This document shows positions 7,902-17,207 of a stretch of DNA of 64,000 nucleotides, in pieces. A program made the position numbers and the translations under genes. Position 1 is the first letter of the stretch. Every line of letters starts with the position of its first letter. Location of the stretch: assembly GCF_039889165.1 (NCBI RefSeq), contig NZ_JAYMYY010000003.1:124001-188000 (forward strand), in the 5' to 3' direction. Source of the DNA: Pseudocitrobacter cyperus (GTDB taxonomy: Bacteria; Pseudomonadota; Gammaproteobacteria; Enterobacterales; Enterobacteriaceae). Below the pieces are notes generated by a model. It searched no databases. It saw only the letters and a program-made list of their open reading frames with translations, and was not told the origin of the DNA.

Positions 7902-9509
7902 TTAATCCATCTGTACTCTCTTTTTTCTTTTTCCGGAGGCTTGTTGCATCACGCCTTTAGCCATTGCAGCGCCAATTTCTGCGCAAACCACCAACCCTTG
8001 TACAAATGGACGGTCATGCATCAGCCACGGGATCGCGCCAAGAGCGACACGGCCACGTATATTTTGGGGCTCCTGTAATGTGTAATCCTCGCCAATATCG
8101 GGGATTTCATCACTACACTTCAGCAATTGCTCACGCAGAGAAGGGAAGGGCAGATCTTTCGTTTTTAATGCTTTCTGTCCTCTGGCATCGATAAATATAT
8201 CGAAGGCATAGTGAGTATCTTCAGTAATAATCGTTGTAAGATTATCCTGTACTTTCATTTCGTATTTTTGTCCCAGAGCCTGGAGGCGTATAATTCCTGC
8301 TTCACGCAATGCCAGAAGGCGGCGGATAGACTCGGAAGGGATTGCGGCGTAATTATCGATAAAAACGCGCGCTAATCCTGTTTTGAATCTTTTGCTATCC
8401 AGTTCATTCAGGTGGGGAACAATTTCCTCGACCACTTCATGTAGCCGCAGGACGGTATAACGCCAGGGCACTGTATGTTTCTCGCGTTTATTGCGTTCCG
8501 CTTCTTCAAGATTTTCCTGCGCCCAGTAAAACGGATCGTGCTTTTTCCTCTCGGCAAACCATACATCACCGAAAGTGTCGGCAGTCAGTGTATTTAGCCC
8601 TGTTTGCGCACTCCACTGCGGGTCTGCCTGTTCGAGTTCAGCGACAATAAGCTGGAATACCCGGTCAAGCAGGCCGTCACTGCCTTTGGCTATCTCATGC
8701 TCAATGGTATTTTCAGTCACTATTGCTAGTGGTTCATAGGGAAGAGGGCAGTAAAAATCGGCTTCGGGCAGAATACCGGTACGCGACATCAGGGTCAGCT
8801 CAAGCCCTTTGCTCTCCGGGTTGAGGGCGAAACGCACGCTTTTGCCGTCATGGGTAATAAATTTTCCGTGTTGAGAGACCACGGCCATTGCAGCATCAAG
8901 GCCGCTCAGCGAAGCGCCCATAATGCCTACCCGGCACGGCTTTATTTGGGCTGCCATCAGGCCTGTCCAGGGGCTGGGGAAGAAATCGCGCGGCGAGTCA
9001 TCGTCTTCAGGCCAGAGATGACCGGTGGCGACAATCGCAAAGTCAAACAACTCAGGCTTCGTGTGGCCCTCCGTCCAAATCTGCACGCCGTTCTCCGGGA
9101 TCTGTAAATCAATGACTTTACTGTTTTCCCGCACCGTTACCGTAAAACCTGCGCGTTCTGCTTTATCCACCAGCGCCAGAAAGCGGTCGCGATAATAATC
9201 ACCGAGCATCACGCGAGGTAGAAATTGCCGCTCGTGCAGCGATTCACGCACAATATTAAAACGCGCCAGATAACTGTCGCTTTGCTTATGCAGCCACTCC
9301 AGATAGGTAATAAAAACAGGCGGGATCTCAATGCTGGCGATATTTGCCAGCATCAACGTCGCAGTATTCTCATCGTTGTAGGGCATGCCAACCCCCGCTT
9401 CTTTCTCCTGCTCATAAAGCGTTATGGCGAGCGGTTCACCACGTTCGATGAGTGAATAGAAGGTATAGATCCCTGTAGGCCCGACGCCGACAATTGCAAT
9501 ATTTTTCAT
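7902..9509 (-). CDS. FAD/NAD(P)-binding oxidoreductase, linked to siderophore receptor
   Basis: A 535-residue cytoplasmic protein starting with a Rossmann dinucleotide motif (IAIVGVGPTGIYTFYSL) and containing a second dinucleotide-type motif, GIMGASLSGLDAAMAV, near residues 190-205. It resembles the FAD-NAD(P)-binding family PF13454. No partner domain is visible. ATG at 9507-9509 is chosen because AGGATAACC precedes it and it directly opens the Rossmann fold; the longer open frame runs over the preceding terminator. It lies about 120 bp downstream of a FhuE-like receptor on the same strand, which suggests, without proof, a part in iron-siderophore metabolism. Confidence 0.7.
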   Translation of the reverse strand: MKNIAIVGVGPTGIYTFYSLIERGEPLAITLYEQEKEAGVGMPYNDENTATLMLANIASIEIPPVFITYLEWLHKQSDSYLARFNIVRESLHERQFLPRVMLGDYYRDRFLALVDKAERAGFTVTVRENSKVIDLQIPENGVQIWTEGHTKPELFDFAIVATGHLWPEDDDSPRDFFPSPWTGLMAAQIKPCRVGIMGASLSGLDAAMAVVSQHGKFITHDGKSVRFALNPESKGLELTLMSRTGILPEADFYCPLPYEPLAIVTENTIEHEIAKGSDGLLDRVFQLIVAELEQADPQWSAQTGLNTLTADTFGDVWFAERKKHDPFYWAQENLEEAERNKREKHTVPWRYTVLRLHEVVEEIVPHLNELDSKRFKTGLARVFIDNYAAIPSESIRRLLALREAGIIRLQALGQKYEMKVQDNLTTIITEDTHYAFDIFIDARGQKALKTKDLPFPSLREQLLKCSDEIPDIGEDYTLQEPQNIRGRVALGAIPWLMHDRPFVQGLVVCAEIGAAMAKGVMQQASGKRKKRVQMD

Positions 9510-9587
9510 GGTTATCCTGAGACAAAGACGCATAACGATAAGTTTGGTCGAATAACCGGATAGCGCCAAACCCGGCGGCAGGAAATC

Positions 9588-9624
9588 AGAAAAAAGAAGG
9601 ACGGCACCTGGCCGGCGCCGTCCT
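9588..9624 (-). terminator. intrinsic terminator after siderophore receptor
   Basis: AGGACGGC (9598-9605) pairs with GCCGTCCT (9617-9624). On the minus strand the hairpin is followed by TTCTTTTTT. It lies just beyond the receptor stop at 9631 and before the FAD-protein gene. Confidence 0.85.
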
Positions 9625-9630
9625 GGATGA

Positions 9631-11835
9631 TTAGAATGTGTAGTTTGCGCTGACCGAGAAGTTACGCGGTGCGCCATAGACGCCATAGGTGCCCAGATAA
9701 TCGTAATACTCTTTGTCGAACAGGTTGTTCAGGTTAGCCTGCACGGCGAAGTTTTTCGTGACCTGGTAACGGCTGAAGAGATCAACCACCGCATAGCCAC
9801 CCTGCTTAATACGTGTATCGCCGTTAGGGCCCGCAATATCCTGCCAGGTTTTGTTCTGCCAGCGCACACCGCCGCCGACAGCCAGTTCAGGCAGCATGGG
9901 TAACTGGTAGCGAGTGAACAACTTGGCGGTAGTACGCGGTTGCTCCGGGCTAACCGCTACGCCGTCGCCATCTTCGGCGATATAGCGGGATGCGCCGAAA
10001 GTGAGCTGCCAGCGGTCGGTCAGCGCGCCGTTGATCTCAAACTCCACGCCCTTGCTGACTGTACCATCTACGGATTTATACGCCGTCTGACCACCGGAGC
10101 CCGGAATGGTCTGCCCGGTAGAAACAGCGACTTTATCCTGCTCGGTACGGAATACCGCAAGCGTTGCCGTCAGGCGGGTGTTAAACCAGTCGCCTTTTAC
10201 GCCCGCTTCATAGCTTTTGCCGGTGGTCGGGGCGAGGAACTCGCTATTGGCGTCGCGTTTGCTGGTCGGCTGGAAGATTGAGGTATAGCTGGCGTAGGCC
10301 GACCATTCATCATTGATGTCATAGACCAGACCTGCATAAGGGGTGACGTCGTCAAACTTACTGTTTCGTACCTCATCCGGTTTGCGTTCCAGGTTGTAAT
10401 GGGCGCTCCATTCCGTCCAGCGCACTCCGAGGATCAGATTCAGTGGGTCAGCCAGTGAAATGCGGGTGGCGGTGTAGAGAGATTTCTGGCGAATAATATC
10501 GCGCTGGTACAGCGCCCAGTCAGACCACTCCGGGTAGGCGAGCTTACCGTCGTAGTTGTAGATATTGCCGACGTCCATCAGCCCGTAATTATCTGTCACC
10601 GGGTAGGAGTTATCATAGTTGCTGCGCTGTCGGCTGTAGCTGCCGCCGAACATTAGCTGATGCTGGCGACCAAACAGTTCATAGCCGCCGCGCACGAAGG
10701 CGTCGACGGAATCTTGCTTCCGCTCGCCGCGGTTCCATCCGCCCCATGCGCCTTGATACAGGTCGGCATTGTAGAGCCCGGTGGTTTTATCCGGGAAGCC
10801 GTCGATATACATCAGGCGGCTGTCAAAGTTGGTTTCCGCATGCATGGCGTTGATTTTCGCCTCCCAGCCGTTATCGAAACGCTGAGTCAGGTTGGCGAAA
10901 ACGCGGGAGGTATCTTCACTGGAGTAGGCCCAGTCAGCCGCGGTGTTAAATTCCCGGCGGAAATCGGTGCGGCTGCCGTCGCTCCACAGGGAAGGGAAAC
11001 CGCCCCAGGTTGGGCTGTCCTCGTCGCTCTCCTGGTAATCGTAAGCCAGTGAGAGCGTGGTGGAGTCGGTAATGTCCGCATCCACCACCGCGGTGATGAA
11101 TTTTTTGCGGTAGTGGTTGCGCTCAAGCCAACTGTCGTTGTCCTGATAACCCGCAATCACGCGCCCGCGCACATCGCCGGACTCGCTCAGCGGCGCCTGT
11201 AGATCCAGTACATAGCGTTGTTTATCCCAGCTACCGTAAGTCGCGGAGGCAGAGCCCTTAAACTCACGGCTGTCGGCGTGTTTACGCACCATGTTAACGT
11301 ATGCCGACGGATTACCAGTGCCACTCATCAAACCGGCTGCGCCGCGCACCACTTCGATACTCTCAAAAATTGCCGTATCACCCGCCGTATCGCCAAAATT
11401 CCAGCGATCGTCGAGGAACGTCGGCATATCGTCGAAGGCAAAGTTACTGACGAAGAACCCTCGTGAGAAGATATTGGTACGGTGGCTGTCGATGCGGGAA
11501 ACGCTTACCCCGGTGGTGTTATCCAGTACTTCTTCAATCGAGTTGAGTTCCTGATCCTGCATACGCTGCTGGCTGACGACGCTGACTGACTGTGGAATAT
11601 CGCGCTGTATCAGCAACATTTTAGTGCCAGTCGTTGTGGTTTTGACGCTGTAATCCTGCGCCTGGCCTTCATCGCCCGGCGCCGTATTTTCTTCCACCAC
11701 AATAGTCTCATCGCTATCGGTGGTTGCGGCAGACGACAGCGCAGGCGCGAAAGCCATCGCAACAGAGAGGGCGAGCAAAGAAGGGGAGCAACTGAACGGG
11801 CGACGCGCTTCCCGGGTCTGATAAGTGAAAGACAT
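9631..11835 (-). CDS. TonB-dependent ferric-siderophore receptor, FhuE-like
   Basis: A 734-residue outer-membrane receptor with an extended signal peptide (to about residue 36), a TonB-box-like DETIVVEE, a plug domain (TKMLLIQRDIPQSVSVVS through VRGAAGLMSGTGNPSAYVNMV) and a beta-barrel ending in the aromatic SANYTF. Long stretches match E. coli FhuE (729 residues), for instance DGTVSKGVEFE and QVTKNF, so hydroxamate or coprogen-type siderophores are likely ligands, though this may be a paralogue with another specificity. A minus-strand terminator closes it. Iron (Fur) control is expected for the family; a candidate site lies upstream. The FAD-binding protein follows. Confidence 0.9.
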   Translation of the reverse strand: MSFTYQTREARRPFSCSPSLLALSVAMAFAPALSSAATTDSDETIVVEENTAPGDEGQAQDYSVKTTTTGTKMLLIQRDIPQSVSVVSQQRMQDQELNSIEEVLDNTTGVSVSRIDSHRTNIFSRGFFVSNFAFDDMPTFLDDRWNFGDTAGDTAIFESIEVVRGAAGLMSGTGNPSAYVNMVRKHADSREFKGSASATYGSWDKQRYVLDLQAPLSESGDVRGRVIAGYQDNDSWLERNHYRKKFITAVVDADITDSTTLSLAYDYQESDEDSPTWGGFPSLWSDGSRTDFRREFNTAADWAYSSEDTSRVFANLTQRFDNGWEAKINAMHAETNFDSRLMYIDGFPDKTTGLYNADLYQGAWGGWNRGERKQDSVDAFVRGGYELFGRQHQLMFGGSYSRQRSNYDNSYPVTDNYGLMDVGNIYNYDGKLAYPEWSDWALYQRDIIRQKSLYTATRISLADPLNLILGVRWTEWSAHYNLERKPDEVRNSKFDDVTPYAGLVYDINDEWSAYASYTSIFQPTSKRDANSEFLAPTTGKSYEAGVKGDWFNTRLTATLAVFRTEQDKVAVSTGQTIPGSGGQTAYKSVDGTVSKGVEFEINGALTDRWQLTFGASRYIAEDGDGVAVSPEQPRTTAKLFTRYQLPMLPELAVGGGVRWQNKTWQDIAGPNGDTRIKQGGYAVVDLFSRYQVTKNFAVQANLNNLFDKEYYDYLGTYGVYGAPRNFSVSANYTF

Positions 11836-12239
11836 GATAAACCCTTAAGTGTGTTAGCGGGGTTGCCCGACAGCAGTACATTGCCGCGCCGGGATTTGTA
11901 TTTTTAAGTAACCCATCTGCATAAAAATGCGAATGAGAAATATACGCATTAGTGTTTTAGATGTAAATGGATGTAAGCGGATTTTATGAAACGGCGTTCA
12001 GATTTGCGGGAAGGGGGCGGAGAGTGATGCCGTAAGGGGATTTGCGAACCTTTGCACCGCGCATGAATGACGCAAAAACGTCATTCAGAAAGCAAACAGA
12101 AGTAAAGAATAAGAAAACGTAATTTTTATTACGTATATCTCACGATGTCATTATTAGTTTAGAATATCGTATGATGTATTTTTTATCAGATGATGGTTTA
12201 TATTTTAAGGTGTCACCTGATGAAAAAAGGATGCTTTCG
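11836..12239. other. intergenic region upstream of the siderophore receptor
   Basis: About 400 bp, becoming AT-rich toward 12180. It contains the receptor promoter region with the palindromic element at 11926-11950. No further gene is recognised before the small frame at 12240. Confidence 0.5.
11926..11950. promoter_or_regulatory. candidate iron-regulatory element
   Basis: AATGCG and CGCATT are a 6-bp inverted repeat enclosing the Fur-like core AATGAGAAATATA. It lies about 90-115 bp before the receptor start. The match to the Fur consensus is partial, so this is only a candidate. Confidence 0.35.
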
Positions 12240-12350
12240 ATGGAAATGAACCAGGGAGGTTCAATGAAAATGGTTTCGTTAATTACGCTGTCATGCGCGG
12301 GAGCCTGGCTTGTTTTGCATGGGCTCTGGATGTGGTTGCCAATACGATAA
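12240..12350 (+). CDS. candidate small hydrophobic protein
   Basis: A short frame of 36 codons from ATG at 12240, or 28 codons from ATG at 12264. The second start is preceded by GGGAGG at 4-9 bp, and the first by AAAAAGGA, so both have good ribosome sites. The peptide (KMVSLITLSCAGAWLVLHG core) could form one membrane segment. A 9-codon frame, MKKGCFRWK, begins at 12220 and overlaps its start. It ends 20 bp from the end of the convergent DUF1398 gene. No family is recognised; it may be a real small membrane protein or chance. Confidence 0.35.
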   Translation: MEMNQGGSMKMVSLITLSCAGAWLVLHGLWMWLPIR

Positions 12351-12370
12351 TCAGATGGTGAATTATACGA

Positions 12371-12823
12371 TCAGACGCGTTCTGGAGTATCCACGGTTAT
12401 CTCTTCACAGAAAATGACTTTATCCGATAGCCCGACATATTTTCGCGTCATCTGTTTAATATCAACAATCCATTTATACACACCTGCATTGGCGACGCGC
12501 GTACAATACTCTTCGTAACCAATCTCGCCCGAAAAATGTCTGCGAGAGGCCTCGCGAATGAGTGCTTCATTCGCCCGCTGATTAACGCGCTTGACGCTGT
12601 ATTCCCCTTCAATAATGCGAATGCCGCCGTCACTATCGACCAGGTTCACGTTTCCGGTTGAGACGAAATGAACGTAGAAAACGATATTCTGGTTCTCAAG
12701 TTCTTTGATCAAATCATGCAGCGTTATCTGCGTTCTGGCCTCAGAAAATAGAGTGCGTAAAATAATCAATGCCTCAATATAAATGATTGCGGAGGTTATA
12801 ATAAAGCTAATTAAAGTTAGCAC
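12371..12823 (-). CDS. DUF1398-like protein
   Basis: A 150-residue frame whose core (NIVFYVHFVSTGNVNLVDSD, then HFSGEIGYEEYCTRVANAG and YKWIVDIKQMTRKYVG) has the layout of DUF1398 proteins (YbcV/YcgX type): a tyrosine-rich strand pair followed by an AAL-type helix and a W-V-D-L-like strand. The function of the family is unknown. The open frame begins at GTG 12823 with a hydrophobic stretch that may lie outside the real protein, and no good ribosome site was found for any start. It stands alone between the small frame at 12350 and the APE operon. Confidence 0.6.
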   Translation of the reverse strand: MLTLISFIITSAIIYIEALIILRTLFSEARTQITLHDLIKELENQNIVFYVHFVSTGNVNLVDSDGGIRIIEGEYSVKRVNQRANEALIREASRRHFSGEIGYEEYCTRVANAGVYKWIVDIKQMTRKYVGLSDKVIFCEEITVDTPERV

Positions 12824-13086
12824 ATGTAACCATCTTCTAACAGAGAGTCACTATACGGGCAAAGCGAATCCATAGACAATTAAAATTTGTGTTATCTGCG
12901 TCACAAAAAAAGACCAAGCTAAATTATATGTTTCCGCTTTGTTTATTTCATTCATATGGATGATGGAATATATCAACATCATTAATACATATGGTCGATT
13001 ATTGATCTCATTCAGGCATGATATATCATCAATTATTATGATAATACTTTAGGGGTGTATTATTCATAAGAGTGATATTCACGTAA

Positions 13087-13611
13087 TTATTTAATAGAAA
13101 AAATAAGATCCTCAGCGGAAAGTGGCGTTGGCGTGCACAATGCCAGAACCGTTTTTTCAGACAGTGGCATCTGCTGTAAAAACAGCGGCGCGGGTGTACA
13201 GCTATCAAATTCTGCTATCTGCCAGATTTCCGCGCCCGCTTGTTTGAGCATCGCCTCTTTGCGCGTCCATATCTGCCAGAATACGGTGAGCTTATCGTCC
13301 GCCAGCGTGAGTTGGGTCTGCTCGCCGGGGCTGAAAATAGCATCGGCAATGCGCTGTGTGTTTTTGCGTGGGCGCAGGGCTTCAATGTCACAGCCGACTT
13401 CACCTTCATCGCTCAGCAGCAGCACGATATCATCGCCGCTATGGCTGATGTTGAACCATAGCGGATACCCGGCGGTAAAGCCGGGTTTACCATATTTTCC
13501 ATAGATAATCTCAGGCAGCGGAGTCGGGGAAAGCGCCTCTGCAAGCAGCGTCCGGCCTGCTGTTCTGGCGTTGCCGAAGGATGAAATCTTTCCCCAAATA
13601 AGGCGATACAT
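13087..13611 (-). CDS. 4'-phosphopantetheinyl transferase of APE cluster
   Basis: A 174-residue Sfp/AcpT-type transferase. The Mg-binding residues are visible in VGCDIE (D75, E77) and WTRKEAMLK (E119), and GKYGKPGF (38-45) and FNISHS are the usual substrate-side motifs. It moves phosphopantetheine from CoA onto the active-site serine of acyl carrier proteins, here most likely ApeE and ApeF. It is the last gene of the operon, starting 2 bp after the apeR stop, so it is co-translated with the cluster it serves. Confidence 0.9.
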   Translation of the reverse strand: MYRLIWGKISSFGNARTAGRTLLAEALSPTPLPEIIYGKYGKPGFTAGYPLWFNISHSGDDIVLLLSDEGEVGCDIEALRPRKNTQRIADAIFSPGEQTQLTLADDKLTVFWQIWTRKEAMLKQAGAEIWQIAEFDSCTPAPLFLQQMPLSEKTVLALCTPTPLSAEDLIFSIK

Positions 13612-13613
13612 GC

Positions 13614-14843
13614 TCAGGCCCAGCGCTTGATCACCAGCGAGGTGTTGATCCCGCCGAAGGCAAAGTTATTGCTTTGCAGGTATTCACAATCGATGTTGCG
13701 CGCCTCCCCCATGATGTAGTCCAGCGCGCCACAGGCTTCATCCGGCTGGGTGAGGTTGATGGTTGGGGCAAACCAGCCTTCGCGCATCATCTGTAAACTC
13801 ATCCAGGCTTCCAGCGCGCCACAGGCTCCCAGCGTATGGCCAAAGTAGCTTTTCAGCGAGGAGATCGGTGTGCTATCACCGAAGATCGCCGCCGTCGCCT
13901 GGCTCTCGGCCAGATCGCCACGATCCGTTGCGGTACCGTGTGCGGAAATATAGCCAATCTCCTGCGCGCTAATTCCTGCTATCAGCAACGCCTGCTCCAT
14001 GCAGATTTGCATTGTGTCACGCTGCGGCTGGGTAATATGAGCGGCGTCGCAGTTCGTGGCGAAGCCGACGATTTCACCGTAGATGGTGGCACCGCGTGCT
14101 TTGGCGTGCTCAAGTTCTTCTAAAATTAGCGTACCGGCCCCCTCGCCAATCACCAGCCCGTCACGCTTCTGGTCGAACGGTGCCGGTGTGGTTTTTGGCC
14201 AATCGTTACGCTGGCTGGTGGCGAAAAGAGTATCAAAAACGGCGGCTTCCGACGGGCAGAGTTCTTCCGCCCCACCGGCGACCATGACCGTTTGATATCC
14301 GTGGCGAATGGCTTCCCAGGCGTAGCCAATCGCCTGACTACCGGAAGTACAGGCGCTGGAGGTGGGAATAATGCGTCCGCGCAGGCCAAAGAACAGCCCG
14401 GTATTCACCGCCGTGGTGTGCGGCATCATCTGCACATAAGTGGTGCCAGTGATGTTGTTGGTGTGCTTTTCCGTCAGCATCGTGGCGAACTCGCTGACCG
14501 GCCCCGTGCTGCCGGTTGATGAACCATAAGCAATACCGGTCTGGCCGCTGGTCAGTACCGGGTCGTCAATCAGCCCGGCCTGCTCCAGCGCCAGCTCGGT
14601 TGCGCGGGTGGAAAGCCGCGAGACGCGCCCCATCGCGCGGATGCGCTTACGGGTGTAATGCGCGGGTAATGTGAAATGATCAATTGGCGCGCCCAGCAGC
14701 GTGTGCAGGCCGGAATAGACCTGCCACTCCGGCATGTGGCGTACTGCATTTTCATAACCCCGCAGGCCGCGTGAAACGTCCTGCCAGTTTTCACCGAAGG
14801 CGGTTACACCGCCCATGCCGGTGATGACGACACGACGTGTCAT
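13614..14843 (-). CDS. apeR: 3-oxoacyl-ACP synthase ApeR
   Basis: A 409-residue FabF-type ketosynthase with the full Cys-His-His triad: C165 in SSACTSGSQ, H302 in ISAHGTATDRGD and H336 in FGHTLGACG. In the known aryl polyene pathway one ketosynthase works with the chain-length factor ApeC on the main elongation and the other has a supporting role; ApeR is the second one. The start codon overlaps the apeQ stop (ATGA). The intact triad shows it is catalytic rather than a chain-length factor. Confidence 0.88.
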   Translation of the reverse strand: MTRRVVITGMGGVTAFGENWQDVSRGLRGYENAVRHMPEWQVYSGLHTLLGAPIDHFTLPAHYTRKRIRAMGRVSRLSTRATELALEQAGLIDDPVLTSGQTGIAYGSSTGSTGPVSEFATMLTEKHTNNITGTTYVQMMPHTTAVNTGLFFGLRGRIIPTSSACTSGSQAIGYAWEAIRHGYQTVMVAGGAEELCPSEAAVFDTLFATSQRNDWPKTTPAPFDQKRDGLVIGEGAGTLILEELEHAKARGATIYGEIVGFATNCDAAHITQPQRDTMQICMEQALLIAGISAQEIGYISAHGTATDRGDLAESQATAAIFGDSTPISSLKSYFGHTLGACGALEAWMSLQMMREGWFAPTINLTQPDEACGALDYIMGEARNIDCEYLQSNNFAFGGINTSLVIKRWA

Positions 14844-15571
14844 AACATGCCTCCGTTAATCGAAATCACCTGCCGGGTCACGTAGCCCGCGATATCAGAC
14901 ATTAAATAGCTCGCCAGTCCGGCAACTTCTTCGGCCTGACCCATGCGTTTCATGGGGATCATTGCCATCGCATCTTTGAGCGCGGCTTCTTCCATTGCAA
15001 TCATGCCGGTGTCAATTAAACCCGGCGCGATGCAGTTGACGGTAATTTTGCGCTTCGCCAGTTCAATGGCCAGCGCTTTGGTGGCGCCGATAATGCCTGC
15101 TTTTGCCGCGCTGTAATTCACCTGGCCGCGATTGCCCATCACCCCGGATACGGACGAGAGCGTGATAATTCGGCCACCCCGGCGTGCGCCGATCATCGGC
15201 ATGATGCACGGCTGAATGACGTTATAAAAACTATCGAGATTGGTGTGGATCACGCTATCCCAGTCATCGCCATTGAGCGCCGGAAATGCGCCGTCGCGGG
15301 TTATGCCCGCGTTGCTGACCACGCCGTACCACGCACCGTTTGCGTCCATATCCGCTTCCAGCACGGATAAGCACTGGGCGCGGTCGCCAACATCAAAGCA
15401 GAGTAAACGCCCCTGACCGCCGGCCTGTTCGATAGCCGCCAGCGTTTCACGGCCGCCGCGTTCATCGCGATGGTAGTGGACGCCAAGGGTAAAACCGTCG
15501 GCTGCCAGTTTCAGGGCGATGGCGCGGCCAATGCCTTTACTGGCGCCTGTGACCAGAACGGAACGGCTCAT
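14840..15571 (-). CDS. apeQ: 3-oxoacyl-ACP reductase ApeQ (FabG-like)
   Basis: A 243-residue SDR with TGASKGIG at 8-15, NAG in VVSNAG, and the catalytic set S140, Y153 and K157 (LSSVSG, NYSAAKAG). It reduces the beta-keto group of the growing polyene on ACP with NADPH. It overlaps both neighbours by ATGA junctions, so expression is coupled to apeP and apeR. The motif spacing is that of FabG. Confidence 0.88.
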   Translation of the reverse strand: MSRSVLVTGASKGIGRAIALKLAADGFTLGVHYHRDERGGRETLAAIEQAGGQGRLLCFDVGDRAQCLSVLEADMDANGAWYGVVSNAGITRDGAFPALNGDDWDSVIHTNLDSFYNVIQPCIMPMIGARRGGRIITLSSVSGVMGNRGQVNYSAAKAGIIGATKALAIELAKRKITVNCIAPGLIDTGMIAMEEAALKDAMAMIPMKRMGQAEEVAGLASYLMSDIAGYVTRQVISINGGML

Positions 15572-16044
15572 GCGTTTTCTCCCCGGTTAAACAGCGATGT
15601 TAACTCTTCAGATGTAGGTTGGAACGTATTCACCCGGCCCGTCGCCGCGGGCACGTTATCGATCAGAATGGCGCACTCGAAGCTGCCAAAGCGGCTATCC
15701 TGCATCAGCAGATGGGCCTGAATATCAAGCGTCGCGTTGGCAGGGAAGTCTCCCGCCTCGCACACCAGTTCGCGCGCGCCAAGCACCATGCCGAGTGTGC
15801 TTTGCTGTACCCCCTTGTTCTGACGATGCCAGCCAGACCAGACTCCAACGGTCTGCGCCATGAGCTCCAGCGCGTACCAGCCGGGCAGATTGCCCGATGC
15901 ATCGAGAAAGGGCGCCAGTACGCCGGTTGGATCGACCGCCACCTGACATTGAACGTCGTCTGCGCTGACCGTCACCACGTTATCAAGCAGCAGCAGGGGA
16001 GCATCGTGGGGCAGATAATCCCCGGGCGGTGAATAGTGGCTCAT
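15568..16044 (-). CDS. apeP: hotdog dehydratase ApeP
   Basis: A 158-residue FabA/FabZ-like hotdog protein. The likely catalytic His lies in LPHDAPLLLLD near the N-terminus and the acidic residue in WYALELMAQTVG on the central helix. It removes water from the beta-hydroxyacyl-ACP to make the conjugated double bonds and probably pairs with ApeI. ATG at 16044 is chosen because it overlaps the apeO stop (ATGA) and has AGGA 8 bp upstream; the longer frame begins two codons earlier. Confidence 0.82.
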   Translation of the reverse strand: MSHYSPPGDYLPHDAPLLLLDNVVTVSADDVQCQVAVDPTGVLAPFLDASGNLPGWYALELMAQTVGVWSGWHRQNKGVQQSTLGMVLGARELVCEAGDFPANATLDIQAHLLMQDSRFGSFECAILIDNVPAATGRVNTFQPTSEELTSLFNRGENA

Positions 16045-17207
16045 GAGCATCGTCCTAACAAAATACTGGTGTTATTGCCGCCAAAGGCAAAAGAGTTCGA
16101 GAGGATCACCGGACGCGCCAGCGGCGCGGCGCGATGCAGCAGGCCGCAGGCAGGTAGCGTCTCATCGGGCGGCGTCTGGCTGAAATCCTGCGGCGGCAGT
16201 GGCAGATTATGCTGTAAAATCAGCATTGAGAGTGCGGCTTCGGTCACGCCTGCCGCGCCCAGCGTGTGGCCGGTCAGATGCTTGGTCGAGCTACAGGGAA
16301 CGGCGTCGCCGAAGAGCTGGCTGACGACGCTTGCCTCAATTTTATCGTTAAGTGGCGTGGCGGTGCCGTGCAAATTGATGTAACCCACCGCCTGCGGCGC
16401 AATATTAGCTTCCTGTAGCGCCTGTTGAATCGCACGGGATGCCCCTTCCCCCTCCGGATGTGGGGCAGACATATGCCATGCATCGCTGGATTCGCCCACG
16501 CCAAGCAGGGCAATGGGGTGCGGCTCGCGCGTCAGCAGCAGTAACCCCGCGCCTTCGCCAATGGTAATTCCGCGACGATCGCGGCCAAAAGGCTGGCAGC
16601 GCGTTGGCGAAAGCGACTCCAGGCTGTGAAAACCATTCACCGGCATACGGCTAAGTGTATCGGCACCGCCGACAATCGCCACGTCAGCCATACCGGCTTC
16701 AATTAAGCGGCGTCCGCTGATAATGGCGCGGGCGCTTGATGAACAGGCTGTGGAAAGCGTAAATGCCGGGCCGTCGAGTTCCAGCCAGTGGCTGAGAAAA
16801 CGCGACGGATCGCCGAGCTCCTGCTGTGCGTAATGCCACGATGTGTCCAGCGTCTGGCTGACATGCTTGTCGCCTTCATCCAGCCCGGAAGTGCTGGTGC
16901 CGAGTACCACGGCGATGCGGTCGCGGCCATACTGCTCGATAGCGCGATCAACCTGCGGCTGGATCTGCGCCAGCGCCGCCAGCAGGAGTTGATTGTTGCG
17001 GCTGCGATGGGCGGCAAAGGTATCCGGGATGCCCGGTAGTGTCCCATCGACACCAGCGAAGATCGCATCCGGCACCCCCTGAAGCCAGCCCGGACGCGGG
17101 CGCATTCCCGGCGCGATACCGCGTGTCAGATTCGCTGCGATCTCCGCGGTGTCGTTACCCAGCGCGTTAATCATGCCCACGGCAGAGATAAAAATCATAT
17201 CAGTCAT
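16041..17207 (-). CDS. apeO: 3-oxoacyl-ACP synthase ApeO
   Basis: A 388-residue FabB/FabF-type ketosynthase with the triad C155 (LSTACSSSAR), H280 (YINLHGTATPLND) and H314 (LTGHTLGAAG). In characterised aryl polyene clusters ApeO forms a heterodimer with the chain-length factor ApeC and extends the aryl starter with malonyl units. It overlaps apeN by 8 bp and apeP by 4 bp. The overall motif order is that of type II PKS/FAS ketosynthases. Confidence 0.88.
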   Translation of the reverse strand: MTDMIFISAVGMINALGNDTAEIAANLTRGIAPGMRPRPGWLQGVPDAIFAGVDGTLPGIPDTFAAHRSRNNQLLLAALAQIQPQVDRAIEQYGRDRIAVVLGTSTSGLDEGDKHVSQTLDTSWHYAQQELGDPSRFLSHWLELDGPAFTLSTACSSSARAIISGRRLIEAGMADVAIVGGADTLSRMPVNGFHSLESLSPTRCQPFGRDRRGITIGEGAGLLLLTREPHPIALLGVGESSDAWHMSAPHPEGEGASRAIQQALQEANIAPQAVGYINLHGTATPLNDKIEASVVSQLFGDAVPCSSTKHLTGHTLGAAGVTEAALSMLILQHNLPLPPQDFSQTPPDETLPACGLLHRAAPLARPVILSNSFAFGGNNTSILLGRCS

